Positions 17,490 to 26,298 are shown, counted from the stretch's first letter. The stretch is 64,000 nucleotides of DNA from Pseudomonas sp. EpS/L25 (GCF_001512295.1 NZ_LNUP01000011.1:366369-430368); one strand, 5' to 3'. Notes: a model not told the origin generated them from the sequence alone. Numbers and translations are program-made.

Positions 17490-19802
17490 TCAAAGTTTTT
17501 TGTCCTGAGTCCTTTCAGAAGAATAAGATTGCCTTTTTGCAAATTTTAAAAAGGCTTTGATGTGTTCACTGTCGCCCTTGGACATAGCCTGTGTGAACTC
17601 TTTAACGGTATTGTAGCCCGCTGGCTTATAATTAAATCCCATGATCTGGAATTTACCCCAGGATGCAGCCTGAAGTGCGGCGTCTTCGTTCAAGCAGTAT
17701 GCGCGGATAAGACGATCGTATTGAAAACGTCCTGAAGGCCCATAGGTATCTGCCAACTGTATCTTTTCTTTTGTCCTGATGTCTACGTAAGACCCGTCTT
17801 TTAGTTTTTTAGCTCTTCTATAAGGGCTTCCATATATGTCACTATGGGTGCTTTCGAGAGCCTCATTGCGAACCAGTTTTCTAAAGTGATGACGCTCGTA
17901 CAGAATTGAAGGAATTTTTTCTCCATCTATTTCAATGAAGGAAGAGTGAGAGGATTCCTGTTTTGCAATTGCATACACCAATCCAGGCTCACACTCCAAT
18001 TCAGCGGCAGCTTCTCTGATGTCTTTGTCTTCTAGCTTTTTTCTCTGATATTTTAGTAGAAATTTGAGCTCTATTCTCTCTCCAAAGAAATTTACAATGG
18101 GGTGAATGCTCTGTCTCGAAAAGATATTTTCTAAATCTAGAGGATGGATATGCCAAAAGATTGAAGACATAGAAAGGTGCTCTATTGGGTGAGTTTGTTT
18201 CCACCAAGATAGAGTTTCTATTTTCCTCTTTTCATCTGCCCACTTTTCGTTTTCTTTTCCCACCTCAGGAGTTAAGATTTTATCTAAAGAATTCCAGGTG
18301 CTAGGGTCCCAAGCCCATTCGCTTTTAGATAATGTTGAGGTTTTCTCTAGTTTCTGAGCTAGCCAGGGTTTCGAAAGGAATTTTTGCAACTTGTGAATGC
18401 TCAGTAATTTATCTTTGTTTTCGTCAATTACGCTGTAGAATCTAGAGATTATAGGGCTTTGGCTACATTCGGTGATTTCGGATTTGTAGGCGGTACTTTC
18501 ATCTTGGGTTAGAAGATTCAAAGCCTCTAAATGATAAGTGAGGCGTGCTTTGGGGTGAGTTGGGTCATCAACTAGCTCATAATCAACCCACTCCCATGGA
18601 CTGTGCCGGCTGGTGATTAGCTCCTGCTCACAAAGCCACCCATCAATAGGCATTCCTTCGTCATCAGCCAGCAGACCTTTCAAATGCCACCAGCGCAGTT
18701 CTGGCGTGCAAATGCCGCCTTTGTTTCGTGCGGGAACGACGATCTTGTCGTCAGTAGGCAGAGCATCCAGTTGCGTCTGACTAAGGATGAGATCCACCCC
18801 CACCTGAACGCCGGGGTCGCTGATCCGCGGGGGATGGCTGGCGTCGATGTCGGGCCTGTGGGTGATCAGCTTGCTGGCACCGGCGTGGATCTTCAGCAGG
18901 GTCCTGTCGCTTTCCGGCAGGTGGGCAGCCCAGGCGCGGCTGCGTTCGATGAAGACGGGGAGGTCGTCGCAGCTGAAGGTTTCCAGGTGGATCTGCTGCT
19001 GGCCTTCGTAAAGGCCCGGATGGCCGAGTAGCTCGCCAGCTTTGATGGGGAAGGGTTGGTCCAGGACCACCACCGTGTTCTGCGACTTGGGTGTCGCTTC
19101 CGGTTTGAGGTAGCGGCGGGCGACGTAGCCGAGACCGACTTGCGACCGCCCCGGTAGGGGCCTCAAGCCTTTGTCCAGTATTTCGCTCAGCTGACACCAG
19201 TCGCCTGTACCCGAGATGCGGACCTGACTGCCGTTGTTCAGCTCAGCCTGGACGAGGGCTTGGCTGCTGGGCTTCTGGCGGACATTGAGCTTACCGCCCT
19301 GGGTACTGACACGGAAATGATCGTTGCCCCAGAAGGCTGGGCGTGGCAGGGCGGGGTTGGCTTCGTAGCCAGCCCAGTCGAGCAGGTGCATGTAAAGACT
19401 GAAGAACACCAGTGAAGGCGGGACTTCGGGATTGTTGGGCAGTCGCGGCGCTTCCAGGCGATGACGGACCAGGACGAAGCTGGTGGAGTAGGTCTTGCTC
19501 TCCGGCGTCAGGCCCTCCTCGGGCGCGAAGCGATGGACCTTGTCGTCGATGCGATAGGCCACCACCTCGCCGTCGGCGATGCAGTGGATGCAGGATTGGT
19601 CCAAGTAGGCGGCGGTGCCCTCGTCGAAGTGCACGCCGCCGTGCCAGAGGTCGTTACTGCCCAACAGGTAGGTACCGCCGCGAGCGTGGGCCAGAGCCTG
19701 CTGGTAGAGCCGGGGATCGGTGTCGTCCTGACCGTCCTTGGCCTTGAAGGGGTAGGCCCAGTTTTCCACCTTGGGTGGTTGTGCAGTGGGAGTGGTAGTC
19801 AT
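17490..19802 (-). CDS. Type VI effector: M23-like region, SH3 domain, N-acetylmuramidase; frameshifted 3' end
   Basis: The open frame has 770 residues. The N-terminal about 165 residues look like a degenerate LytM/M23 fold (WHGGVHF, CIADGEVVAYRI, FVLVRHRLE, FFSLYMHL), followed by a bacterial SH3 region (GGKLNVRQKPSSQALVQAEL). The C-terminal roughly 170 residues match the DUF3380-type N-acetylmuramidase: AAAELECEPGLVYAIAKQES with the probable catalytic Glu, ILYERHHFRKL, and AALQAASWGKFQIMGFNY. It should cut peptidoglycan in the target periplasm. A one-base shift in the T5 run 17534-17538 (A5 on the coding strand) replaces the expected ending; the other frame encodes 47 more residues including a muramidase-like AQGHNGKNW, ending at 17390. 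G+C drops sharply at about 18690. A homologous N-terminal part is found in the second effector. Confidence 0.8.
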   Translation of the reverse strand: MTTTPTAQPPKVENWAYPFKAKDGQDDTDPRLYQQALAHARGGTYLLGSNDLWHGGVHFDEGTAAYLDQSCIHCIADGEVVAYRIDDKVHRFAPEEGLTPESKTYSTSFVLVRHRLEAPRLPNNPEVPPSLVFFSLYMHLLDWAGYEANPALPRPAFWGNDHFRVSTQGGKLNVRQKPSSQALVQAELNNGSQVRISGTGDWCQLSEILDKGLRPLPGRSQVGLGYVARRYLKPEATPKSQNTVVVLDQPFPIKAGELLGHPGLYEGQQQIHLETFSCDDLPVFIERSRAWAAHLPESDRTLLKIHAGASKLITHRPDIDASHPPRISDPGVQVGVDLILSQTQLDALPTDDKIVVPARNKGGICTPELRWWHLKGLLADDEGMPIDGWLCEQELITSRHSPWEWVDYELVDDPTHPKARLTYHLEALNLLTQDESTAYKSEITECSQSPIISRFYSVIDENKDKLLSIHKLQKFLSKPWLAQKLEKTSTLSKSEWAWDPSTWNSLDKILTPEVGKENEKWADEKRKIETLSWWKQTHPIEHLSMSSIFWHIHPLDLENIFSRQSIHPIVNFFGERIELKFLLKYQRKKLEDKDIREAAAELECEPGLVYAIAKQESSHSSFIEIDGEKIPSILYERHHFRKLVRNEALESTHSDIYGSPYRRAKKLKDGSYVDIRTKEKIQLADTYGPSGRFQYDRLIRAYCLNEDAALQAASWGKFQIMGFNYKPAGYNTVKEFTQAMSKGDSEHIKAFLKFAKRQSYSSERTQDKKL

Positions 19803-19873
19803 GCTGCTGTCTTTGGCTGAACCCGCCGTGAGACGGCCGGTTCCTTGAAAGGGCGTAGTCAGACGGAGAAATC

Positions 19874-20192
19874 GTGCATCCCCTGATGCGCCGCCTGCTT
19901 GTAGAGCGCTGGCACGGCACCCTACTCATCACCCTTGGCCATGAAGCATCCCACTGGTTCGGCAGACCACCCCATAGACAAATGCGCCCACCTGGAAGCC
20001 TTCTGGAAGTGCGAAGACTGCTTCGACAGTAACATCCAAGTCACCTTGGAAACGGAGGAGGGTAAGCGCAAGACGTTGACACTCTATCCTCTGCCGCATC
20101 CGTCTCTGTTGAATCAGACTTGGTATGCGAGATTTCCGGGGTTGTTGGAGGGTAGGATAAAAAGCTTCTTTGACGGCAATCGTTCGCGTTAG
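19874..20192 (+). pseudogene. 3' fragment of a uracil-DNA-glycosylase-like gene
   Basis: The segment aligns over its whole length with the last about 310 bases of the intact gene ending at 16766: LMRRLLVERWHGTLLIT, then LEAFWKCEDCFDSNIQVTLE, then LTLYPLPHPSLLNQTWYARF. The copies differ at many positions, so it is not a recent duplication. It lacks the 5' two-thirds and a start, and near 19955-19990 has lost two bases relative to the intact gene, shifting the frame after WFG. It lies between the proximal immunity gene and the distal effector gene, on the opposite strand to both, just as the intact gene lies behind the distal immunity gene. Confidence 0.88.
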
Positions 20193-20264
20193 AAGTATTT
20201 TCCATAGATGCCGACGCCGAAAATATTGTTCTGTTTGTCGAATTGTCGGGCTCTGTGTTTAGTA

Positions 20265-20894
20265 TTAATTGCTATTTTGAATTAACTCTGAGCAGCTAGA
20301 TAACTCCAGCAGGACCTTTTTTTTGCCATCGGTGTAGATGCATAGTGGTTTGTCAAAAGTTCCCGTAACGGTTTGGCATACGGAATCATTTTCTTTTTTG
20401 TAGGCACATAGTGAATCCGAAATAACTAACTCCATGCTTGGGGTTTTGGTTTCTACAGAGGACTCGCTAATTTGGTATACGGTTTCGTATATTGATCCGC
20501 CTGACTGAGCAATATTGCGATATGTGTTTGTGCCGATGGGGGTTGCATCGACAGGTATGGATCCTATGTATGTAGCCTCTGATTTTTTGGAAGGTGCAAT
20601 GAACAGGTCGCGCTGAGCATTAAGCCCTAGCTCCTCGCTTGTAGGCCAGGACGTAATCATCCATTTTTTACTCGGAAGAATAACTTCCTCATAAATAAAA
20701 TCTGAGTCACATGTTCGCTTGGAATTCCTTATGGTAAACTCTATGTCATTTGCATAAAGTGAAATGTCTTTCGCATTGCCACTATCTGCCTCTTTACATT
20801 TGAGGCTTGCTTCCTTGCCGCTAGCACAAGCACAGACGCTCAAAAGACATAAGAAAAATGTTGAGTATCTATTGTTCATCTTTTTTGTCTCCAA
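20265..20894 (-). CDS. Putative periplasmic immunity protein for the proximal lysozyme effector
   Basis: The open frame is 209 residues. The likely start is the internal MNNRYSTFFLCLLSVCAC at 20879, giving 204 residues with an export signal; VCAC could act as a weak lipobox, so it may be a lipoprotein. The rest is cysteine-containing and beta-rich, with no family I recognise. It overlaps the end of the proximal effector gene by 11 bases (26 if the upstream ATG is used), showing coupling of the pair. Low G+C compared with the flanking T6SS genes. Function is inferred from pairing with a peptidoglycan hydrolase effector and from the export signal. Confidence 0.65.
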   Translation of the reverse strand: METKKMNNRYSTFFLCLLSVCACASGKEASLKCKEADSGNAKDISLYANDIEFTIRNSKRTCDSDFIYEEVILPSKKWMITSWPTSEELGLNAQRDLFIAPSKKSEATYIGSIPVDATPIGTNTYRNIAQSGGSIYETVYQISESSVETKTPSMELVISDSLCAYKKENDSVCQTVTGTFDKPLCIYTDGKKKVLLELSSCSELIQNSN

Positions 20895-23232
20895 GGTGTT
20901 TTAAGGCATCCGTGGTCATTTTTTGTCTCTGTGGAAAGTTGGCTGCTGCGGGCCACGGCACTTCAATCCCAACTCTCGACCCATCGCCACGGATCTTTCT
21001 AGTCATCTCTTCTACACTGTTGCTATCTGCGATCCTAAGTAGGCTATTTTTTGCCCAGAACCATCCTGCTGTATCAATAGACGTAGCCGGGTCAGAGTTA
21101 ACCCTTTCTGGATTTGTAATTTGCGGTGGAAGCATTTCCGACTCCAGTCTTGCAACTGTGGCTGCGTCTTGTATCGGTAAAATAGTATATTGGCGGCGGG
21201 TAATATTATTATTCGCGATACCCCACCATTGAGAATTACGCCACCAACGATCCGAGAATGAACTTTTGGCCAGCCACCCTCTGTAAACCCAGTAATCGGC
21301 ATAATTGGCTCGTCCAGTCAGTTGCTTCATTCCACGCCCGCGAAAGTCACCGCCATCATTCCATTTTATGTTGCCTAGCCATCCAACAAAATTCTGGGCA
21401 TTCGCATAGCGCCGGAAATAGTCATATGGATCTCCGTTGTAAAGTTCAGACATCCACCGAAGTTGATTTGTTTCTACTCCGGCTTGTCCAAAAAAATGCG
21501 CCCGACGGACAGTTCCATTTATCAAATATTTAATTATTGTTTTGTTGATTAGTTTTAGGTAAGACTGGGTTTTCTCAGGTTGTACATTGGGATAGATGCC
21601 TTTAAATTCATTGGGTGATAACCAAGCGCATTTTCGAAAATGGCCGATAATCTCTTTTGGTGAGAAATGCCAGTGCGTGGAGGCAATCCCTTCCAACTCA
21701 GCCTCTTCCCAAAATGCCAATTCTTGATGATGTAGGCGGAAACGGTTGTAGTCTTCCTCGGACAGCGGACCTCCCGGTGCTACTTTTTTCAGCCAGCCGT
21801 AGCGAGTGTCGAAATCACTTTTGCTCCATTCACTAGGGAATTTGCAAATTAGGCGTTTGAGCTGCTTTTGGGCAGTTGCATCTCGTAGGGCTGCTTCGTT
21901 TTGAGTGCGTTCACGTTCGTAGCGCTCAGAAAGCTTAAGTCTCTTCTCTTCAGAGAGGGCTGCATAAGCAGGCGAGAGCGCAATGCTCACTGCATCCACC
22001 TGATCGGACACTACCTTGCCGTCATTCAGACGTAACAAACTACGAATGAACGGTGACTGACAATGGCTATCTGAATCGCTGTCATCGTTGATCAGTTGCC
22101 AGCCTTGCCAGTGCGGGAAATCTGCATCGCTGAACTTCGTAATGGTGGCCGCATTGAGGTTTACCCAACCTGTTCCTGGCCGCTCTCCTGAGCGAGTAGG
22201 CAGGGCTATCTGGCGCCAATGGGCGGCATCAGTGGGTTGCAAAGTATCTGGCCCCAAGACCCGTCCGAAGCGAAGCAGCTCGTATCCAGCACTGGGCCGC
22301 TGTGGATAAAGCTTGGTTGCGGTTTTGTACAGGTCGTACTCGTAATCGATCTCTTCCTGATGAGTACCGATTTCTTCTCCTGATATGAGGAAGGAAGTCA
22401 GGCTGCATTGGCCACGCTCGTAGTTCATGCGAACGAAGATGCCATCCTGTAGTTGCTGGGCGATGGCCCATTCATAGCCTTGGACCGGGGGAGTGGGCTC
22501 CGCTTGCCCAGATCCGCCCTCTACGACAGGGGGCACTCCGGTAGGCATAGCGGGGCAGCGATAGGCAATGGGAGCGCTGTTTTCGCTTTGTAGTCGGTCA
22601 GTAGGAGCGGCTTCGTAGATAAGTACCTCGGGGGGAACGAAAAAATACATGTCTCCCCAGCAGCTATCGGTTCTGCCATTGCCGGACTGATGGTCGAGCA
22701 GGCGCTCGCTACGCCCTACTAGATTGGCGATTTGGCTCTGGTCGGCAATGATTTCAAAATGAATACGGTGATTCTGGCCATAGATTTTTCCAGCTTCTCC
22801 CAGTGCATCCTTGCGGTAGATCTTGCTCCCTTTGGTAGGGGTGGCGAGGGTAATTTTCGAGAGATGCAGGTAAATGGAGTAGAACACTACCGAGGCGCCT
22901 GCTCCCTCGCCGATCTCCGTTTCATGCTTGAGCACGATACAACCGTTGTCGGTCCATTGATCGCGGTAGCGCAGCCCGTGATCTGTTGGGGCAGAAGCTT
23001 CATCGGTTGGTTGGCGGCAATAAACCAGGGTGCCATCAGCTATGGCTCTGACAGGAAGACGCTTGGTTCCTTCCTGAGGGGCGGTCAAATGGATACCGCC
23101 GTGCCAGTTCAAATCGAAACTCAAGGGGAAGCCGCCGTCTCCAGGCACTCCGCCTTGCATGGCTCGGTTGACGAAAGCTTCGTCGCTTTCCTCGCTTATA
23201 GGAGCGGGGAGGAATGGGGGGCTAATCAACAT
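20869..23232 (-). CDS. Type VI effector: M23-like region plus GH19-type lysozyme domain
   Basis: This 787-residue protein is encoded immediately downstream of vgrG. The N-terminal about 180 residues resemble M23 metallopeptidases (NWHGGIHLTAP, VRAIADGTLVYCRQ, VVFYSIYLHLS, NHRIHFEIIAD), but the second zinc motif reads RIH rather than HxH, so metallopeptidase activity is doubtful. The C-terminal region (about 560-740) is a GH19 chitinase/lysozyme-type domain: RAHFFGQAGVETNQLRWMSE with the probable catalytic Glu, and GGDFRGRGMKQLTGRANY. Cleavage of peptidoglycan glycan strands in the recipient periplasm is the likely action. It should load onto the adjacent VgrG. The following gene overlaps its 3' end and is the probable immunity gene. 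Confidence 0.82.
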   Translation of the reverse strand: MLISPPFLPAPISEESDEAFVNRAMQGGVPGDGGFPLSFDLNWHGGIHLTAPQEGTKRLPVRAIADGTLVYCRQPTDEASAPTDHGLRYRDQWTDNGCIVLKHETEIGEGAGASVVFYSIYLHLSKITLATPTKGSKIYRKDALGEAGKIYGQNHRIHFEIIADQSQIANLVGRSERLLDHQSGNGRTDSCWGDMYFFVPPEVLIYEAAPTDRLQSENSAPIAYRCPAMPTGVPPVVEGGSGQAEPTPPVQGYEWAIAQQLQDGIFVRMNYERGQCSLTSFLISGEEIGTHQEEIDYEYDLYKTATKLYPQRPSAGYELLRFGRVLGPDTLQPTDAAHWRQIALPTRSGERPGTGWVNLNAATITKFSDADFPHWQGWQLINDDSDSDSHCQSPFIRSLLRLNDGKVVSDQVDAVSIALSPAYAALSEEKRLKLSERYERERTQNEAALRDATAQKQLKRLICKFPSEWSKSDFDTRYGWLKKVAPGGPLSEEDYNRFRLHHQELAFWEEAELEGIASTHWHFSPKEIIGHFRKCAWLSPNEFKGIYPNVQPEKTQSYLKLINKTIIKYLINGTVRRAHFFGQAGVETNQLRWMSELYNGDPYDYFRRYANAQNFVGWLGNIKWNDGGDFRGRGMKQLTGRANYADYWVYRGWLAKSSFSDRWWRNSQWWGIANNNITRRQYTILPIQDAATVARLESEMLPPQITNPERVNSDPATSIDTAGWFWAKNSLLRIADSNSVEEMTRKIRGDGSRVGIEVPWPAAANFPQRQKMTTDALKHLGDKKDEQ

Positions 23233-23267
23233 AGTGCTTACCTAGGTCCTTTTGTGTTCGTCAAGGT

Positions 23268-25301
23268 TCAGAGCGAAAGCGGGTAGTCCTTGACGCTTTT
23301 CTTGGGCTCTACGGGATCGTTGGCCAGGGCCAGTTGGTTCGTTTTCCCGGCTTCGTCCTCGTGGGCGCTGCCCGGCGGCCGTGGCAGTTGCAGGGCGATG
23401 CCGGAGCCATTGCCCGGTGAGCCGCCGGCGTTGAGGCGGGCGAGGGGGCCGACCAGGGTGATGCCGCTGGGGTCGAGCTTGATGAAGCTGCCGCCGGCGG
23501 TGAGGGTCAGTTCGGTGCCGGCTTCGAGGACGACCTTGTCGCCGGCCTTGAGGTGGATTTCCTGGCCGGCTTCGAGGTACTGGCCCGCCCCCAGCTTGAG
23601 GTGCTGGCTGCCGCCGATCAGCAAGTGGTCGCTGGCCTTGACCTCGGCCTTGCGCGCGCCGTGGACCAGGCGGTGCTCTTCGGCGTGCAGTTCGCTGTAG
23701 CTGTTGCCGCGAATGCGTTGGTGGCGCTCGTGGCCGATCTCGCTGCGGTGGTCGTGGCGGATGTGTTCGTCCCAGTCGCGTTGGGCGTGGACGTGGATTT
23801 CTTCCTGGCCCTGGCGATCCTCGATGCGTACTTCGTTGTAGCCGCCACCGCCCGGGCTGCTCAGGGTCTTGAAAGAGCTGCGGGTCTTGTCCTTGGGCAG
23901 ATCCAGAGGCGGCCGATGCTCGGCGTGGTACAGGCAGCCGGTGACCAGGGGCTGGTCGGGATCGCCTTCGAGAAAGCCCACCAGCACTTCCATGCCGATC
24001 CGCGGTACGGCCAGGGCGCCGTGGCCATTGCCGGCCCAGCCGCTGGCGACTCTTAGCCAGCAACTGGTGCGCTCGTCGGCCTGGCCTTCGCGGTCCCAAT
24101 GGAATTGCACCTTGACCCGACCCAGGGCGTCGCAATGGATCTCTTCGCCGGCCGGGCCGGTGACCACGGCGCTCTGCTGGCCGAGCAGCCGCGGCTTGGC
24201 GTGGCGGCGCTCCGGGCGAAAAGGCAGTTGCCAGGGAATGGCGGTGAAGCGGTTGCGATAGCCCTGGGTCCAGCCGTCGTCGCTGGGGGGCAACAGGTCA
24301 GGCGTGCCGAGGCCTTCTTCCAGCACCTGGGGTTGGCGACCCTCGTGGTCGATGCGGGTGAGTAGCCACAGCTGATTCCAGTCCGCGCGGGGGTGCTCGG
24401 TCAGCGGCAGGAAATGGCCGCTGCTCAGGCTGGGTTGGTCGCCGTGGCCCTCGGCTGCCTGGCTGTCGGCGCGCAGGGCTTCCAGGCCGCGGCTGCTGAG
24501 TTGCTTGCCGCGGGTGCGGTCGTGGAAGCCGGCGGGAAAGGTGTAGTGTTCCAGCACCGGCTGTTGCTCGGCGTCGCTGCGGCTTTCCAGGCGCAGCCGG
24601 GGTTGCAGCGGGTCTTGGTCGCGCAGGGTGAGCTGGCTGCTGCGGGTCTGCAGGCCCACTTGCAAGCGGCGAATGACCGGGCGCTCGGCGACCTGGCCGC
24701 TGCCGGGGTGATAGGCCGTGGCGGCCAGGCGCGGAAAGCCGGTGGCGTCGTCGCCGAAGACCAGCACGGCGCCCTCCGGCTGGTGTTCGAAGTGGTAGTG
24801 GATGCCTTCTTCCTCGCAGAGTCGGTCGAGGAAGTGCAGGTCGCTCTCGCCGTATTGCACGCAGTAGTCACGGGCGGGATAGGGTGTCGGGCCGAGGGCC
24901 AGGCGATAGGCACCTTCCAGGATGCCGTGCTCTTCGAGCAGGCGCGCGAGGATCTGTGGCACCGTGAGATGCTGGAAGATGCGCGAATTGGTGCGCTGGG
25001 CCAGGTAGGTCAGGCGCGGGACCAGCTCCACGCGATAGCGGGTCAGCCGCCTGCCCGAGTCGCCCTGGGTGACGGCGCCGAGCAGGCCGTGGATACCCGG
25101 ACCGCTGGGTGCCAGGCTCAGCCAGGCTGGGCGATGCAGCAGCTGCTCCAGGGGCCAGTCGGCCTTTTCGCTGACCAGTTCCAGCTCGAAGCGATAGGGC
25201 TGGTTGAGGGCTTCCTGCCCGTGGAAGGCCAACACCTGGAAATCGTGGGTGAGGCCCGGCAGGGTAAGAGTGAAGCCGGGTGTAGTGGCAGGGTTGAACA
25301 T
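23268..25301 (-). CDS. vgrG: Type VI secretion tip protein VgrG
   Basis: The 677-residue spike protein starts MFNPATTPGFTLTLPGLTHD at the ATG complementary to 25299-25301. The gp27-like base covers roughly residues 1-370 (YCVQYGESDLHFLDRLCEEE is the classic VgrG block). The gp5-like OB fold follows (HCDALGRVKVQFHWDREG, then SCWLRVASGWAGNG and VPRIGMEVLVGFLEGDPDQP), and then a C-terminal repetitive beta-blade with DUF2345-type repeats (LKAGDKVVLEAGTELTLTAG). It forms the needle tip and carries effectors. The 35-base gap to the lysozyme effector suggests dedicated loading. No DUF4123, DUF2169 or other adaptor and no PAAR gene lies between them. Confidence 0.95.
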   Translation of the reverse strand: MFNPATTPGFTLTLPGLTHDFQVLAFHGQEALNQPYRFELELVSEKADWPLEQLLHRPAWLSLAPSGPGIHGLLGAVTQGDSGRRLTRYRVELVPRLTYLAQRTNSRIFQHLTVPQILARLLEEHGILEGAYRLALGPTPYPARDYCVQYGESDLHFLDRLCEEEGIHYHFEHQPEGAVLVFGDDATGFPRLAATAYHPGSGQVAERPVIRRLQVGLQTRSSQLTLRDQDPLQPRLRLESRSDAEQQPVLEHYTFPAGFHDRTRGKQLSSRGLEALRADSQAAEGHGDQPSLSSGHFLPLTEHPRADWNQLWLLTRIDHEGRQPQVLEEGLGTPDLLPPSDDGWTQGYRNRFTAIPWQLPFRPERRHAKPRLLGQQSAVVTGPAGEEIHCDALGRVKVQFHWDREGQADERTSCWLRVASGWAGNGHGALAVPRIGMEVLVGFLEGDPDQPLVTGCLYHAEHRPPLDLPKDKTRSSFKTLSSPGGGGYNEVRIEDRQGQEEIHVHAQRDWDEHIRHDHRSEIGHERHQRIRGNSYSELHAEEHRLVHGARKAEVKASDHLLIGGSQHLKLGAGQYLEAGQEIHLKAGDKVVLEAGTELTLTAGGSFIKLDPSGITLVGPLARLNAGGSPGNGSGIALQLPRPPGSAHEDEAGKTNQLALANDPVEPKKSVKDYPLSL

Positions 25302-25329
25302 GACGAGTCTTCCTGACGTGGTAAGGGTT

Positions 25330-26298
25330 TCACGTGGAACGTGGCGCCAGCCGCTGCCACCAGCGCCGCGCCGGTTGAGCGGCGGTCTGCCACAGGGCGC
25401 GCCATTCGCCGAGATGCTGCTGGCGCTGGGCAGGATCGATTGCCAACGCCCGGCGCAGCACCTGCCAGGCGGGGAGTGGCATGTCCTGCGGCCGCTCGGG
25501 TTCGATCTGCATACTGCGGGCCTGCTTGGCGCTGAGGCGGCGATAGGGGTGCTTGCCGGTGGCCAGTTCATAGAGCACGCAGGCGCAGGCGTAGAGGTCG
25601 CCTGCCGGTGTCAGCAGGCCCTCTTCGAGCAATTCGAGGGAGGCATAGCGCACCGTCCAGGCGTTGAAGCGGCCGCGACTCAGGCGTGGTAGGCCGGGTA
25701 GCAGGTCTTCGCAGGGCTGGCCGAGACCGAAGTCGAACAGGCGCAGACCGCTGTCGGTAAGGATCACGTTGCTGGGCTTGAGGTCGCCGTGCAGCACGCC
25801 CTGGGTATGGGCGAAGTGCAGGGCATCCAGCAGCGGCAGGGCGATCTCCTGCAGCTCCGGCCAGGAAAGACCATCGGGACGGTCGCAGAGCAGGGCGTCG
25901 AGGGTCGGCCCGCGCAGCAGTTCGAGGGTGATGAAGGCGCGCTCGCTGTCGCGATCCACCTCGAAACCATGCAGCCGCACGATGTGGGGGTGACGCAGCC
26001 GCACCGTGCGGGCGAATTCGCCGTAGAGCAGGGCGTTGGCATCGCTGTATTCGGCGAAGTCGTCGTTGAGCACCTTGACCGCCACCTGGGGCGCCGGATC
26101 GCCGTACTGTTCGCGCAAGAGATCGCGGGCGCGATAGACGGCGCCCATGCCGCCGACCCCCAGCAGGGTTTCCAGCTGATAGCGTCCGCCGAGCAATTCC
26201 GGCAGGGGCGCCAGCTGACGGGTGACGGGCACCGCGGTGGGTTGGGCGAAGGCGAAATGGGTGAGGCCTTCGTCGAGGGAAAGCGCCTGGTCGTTCAT
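25330..26298 (-). CDS. ppkA: Ser/Thr protein kinase of the T6SS (Stk1/PpkA type)
   Basis: This 322-residue Hanks-type kinase has the glycine loop LLGVGGMGAVYRARD, the ATP-binding lysine in VAVKVLND, the catalytic loop LHGDLKPSNVIL (HGD instead of HRD) and the Mg-binding LFDFGLGQ. It is essentially a kinase domain with a short basic C-terminal tail (ARRWWQRLAPRST) and lacks the extended membrane and von Willebrand part of H1-type PpkA, like the short Stk1 of the H2 cluster. It probably phosphorylates the Fha protein of this cluster, opposed by the adjacent phosphatase. The start overlaps the pppA stop by four bases. Confidence 0.92.
   Translation of the reverse strand: MNDQALSLDEGLTHFAFAQPTAVPVTRQLAPLPELLGGRYQLETLLGVGGMGAVYRARDLLREQYGDPAPQVAVKVLNDDFAEYSDANALLYGEFARTVRLRHPHIVRLHGFEVDRDSERAFITLELLRGPTLDALLCDRPDGLSWPELQEIALPLLDALHFAHTQGVLHGDLKPSNVILTDSGLRLFDFGLGQPCEDLLPGLPRLSRGRFNAWTVRYASLELLEEGLLTPAGDLYACACVLYELATGKHPYRRLSAKQARSMQIEPERPQDMPLPAWQVLRRALAIDPAQRQQHLGEWRALWQTAAQPARRWWQRLAPRST

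Noticed and set aside
17530..17545. Programmed -1 frameshifting in the distal effector at the A5 run
   Set aside because: A -1 shift leads to a stop after about eight codons. Only a +1 (or -2) shift restores the family-like C-terminus, so a mutation or assembly error is more likely than dnaX-like recoding.
16767..25301. Prophage or integrative element as the source of the effector region
   Set aside because: No integrase, attachment repeats or phage structural genes; vgrG and the lysozyme domains belong to the T6SS arrangement.
25330..26298. Kinase considered defective because of HGD instead of HRD in the catalytic loop
   Set aside because: Lysine, Asp and DFG residues are intact, and variation at the arginine occurs in active kinases not controlled by activation-loop phosphorylation, so there is no good reason to call it dead.
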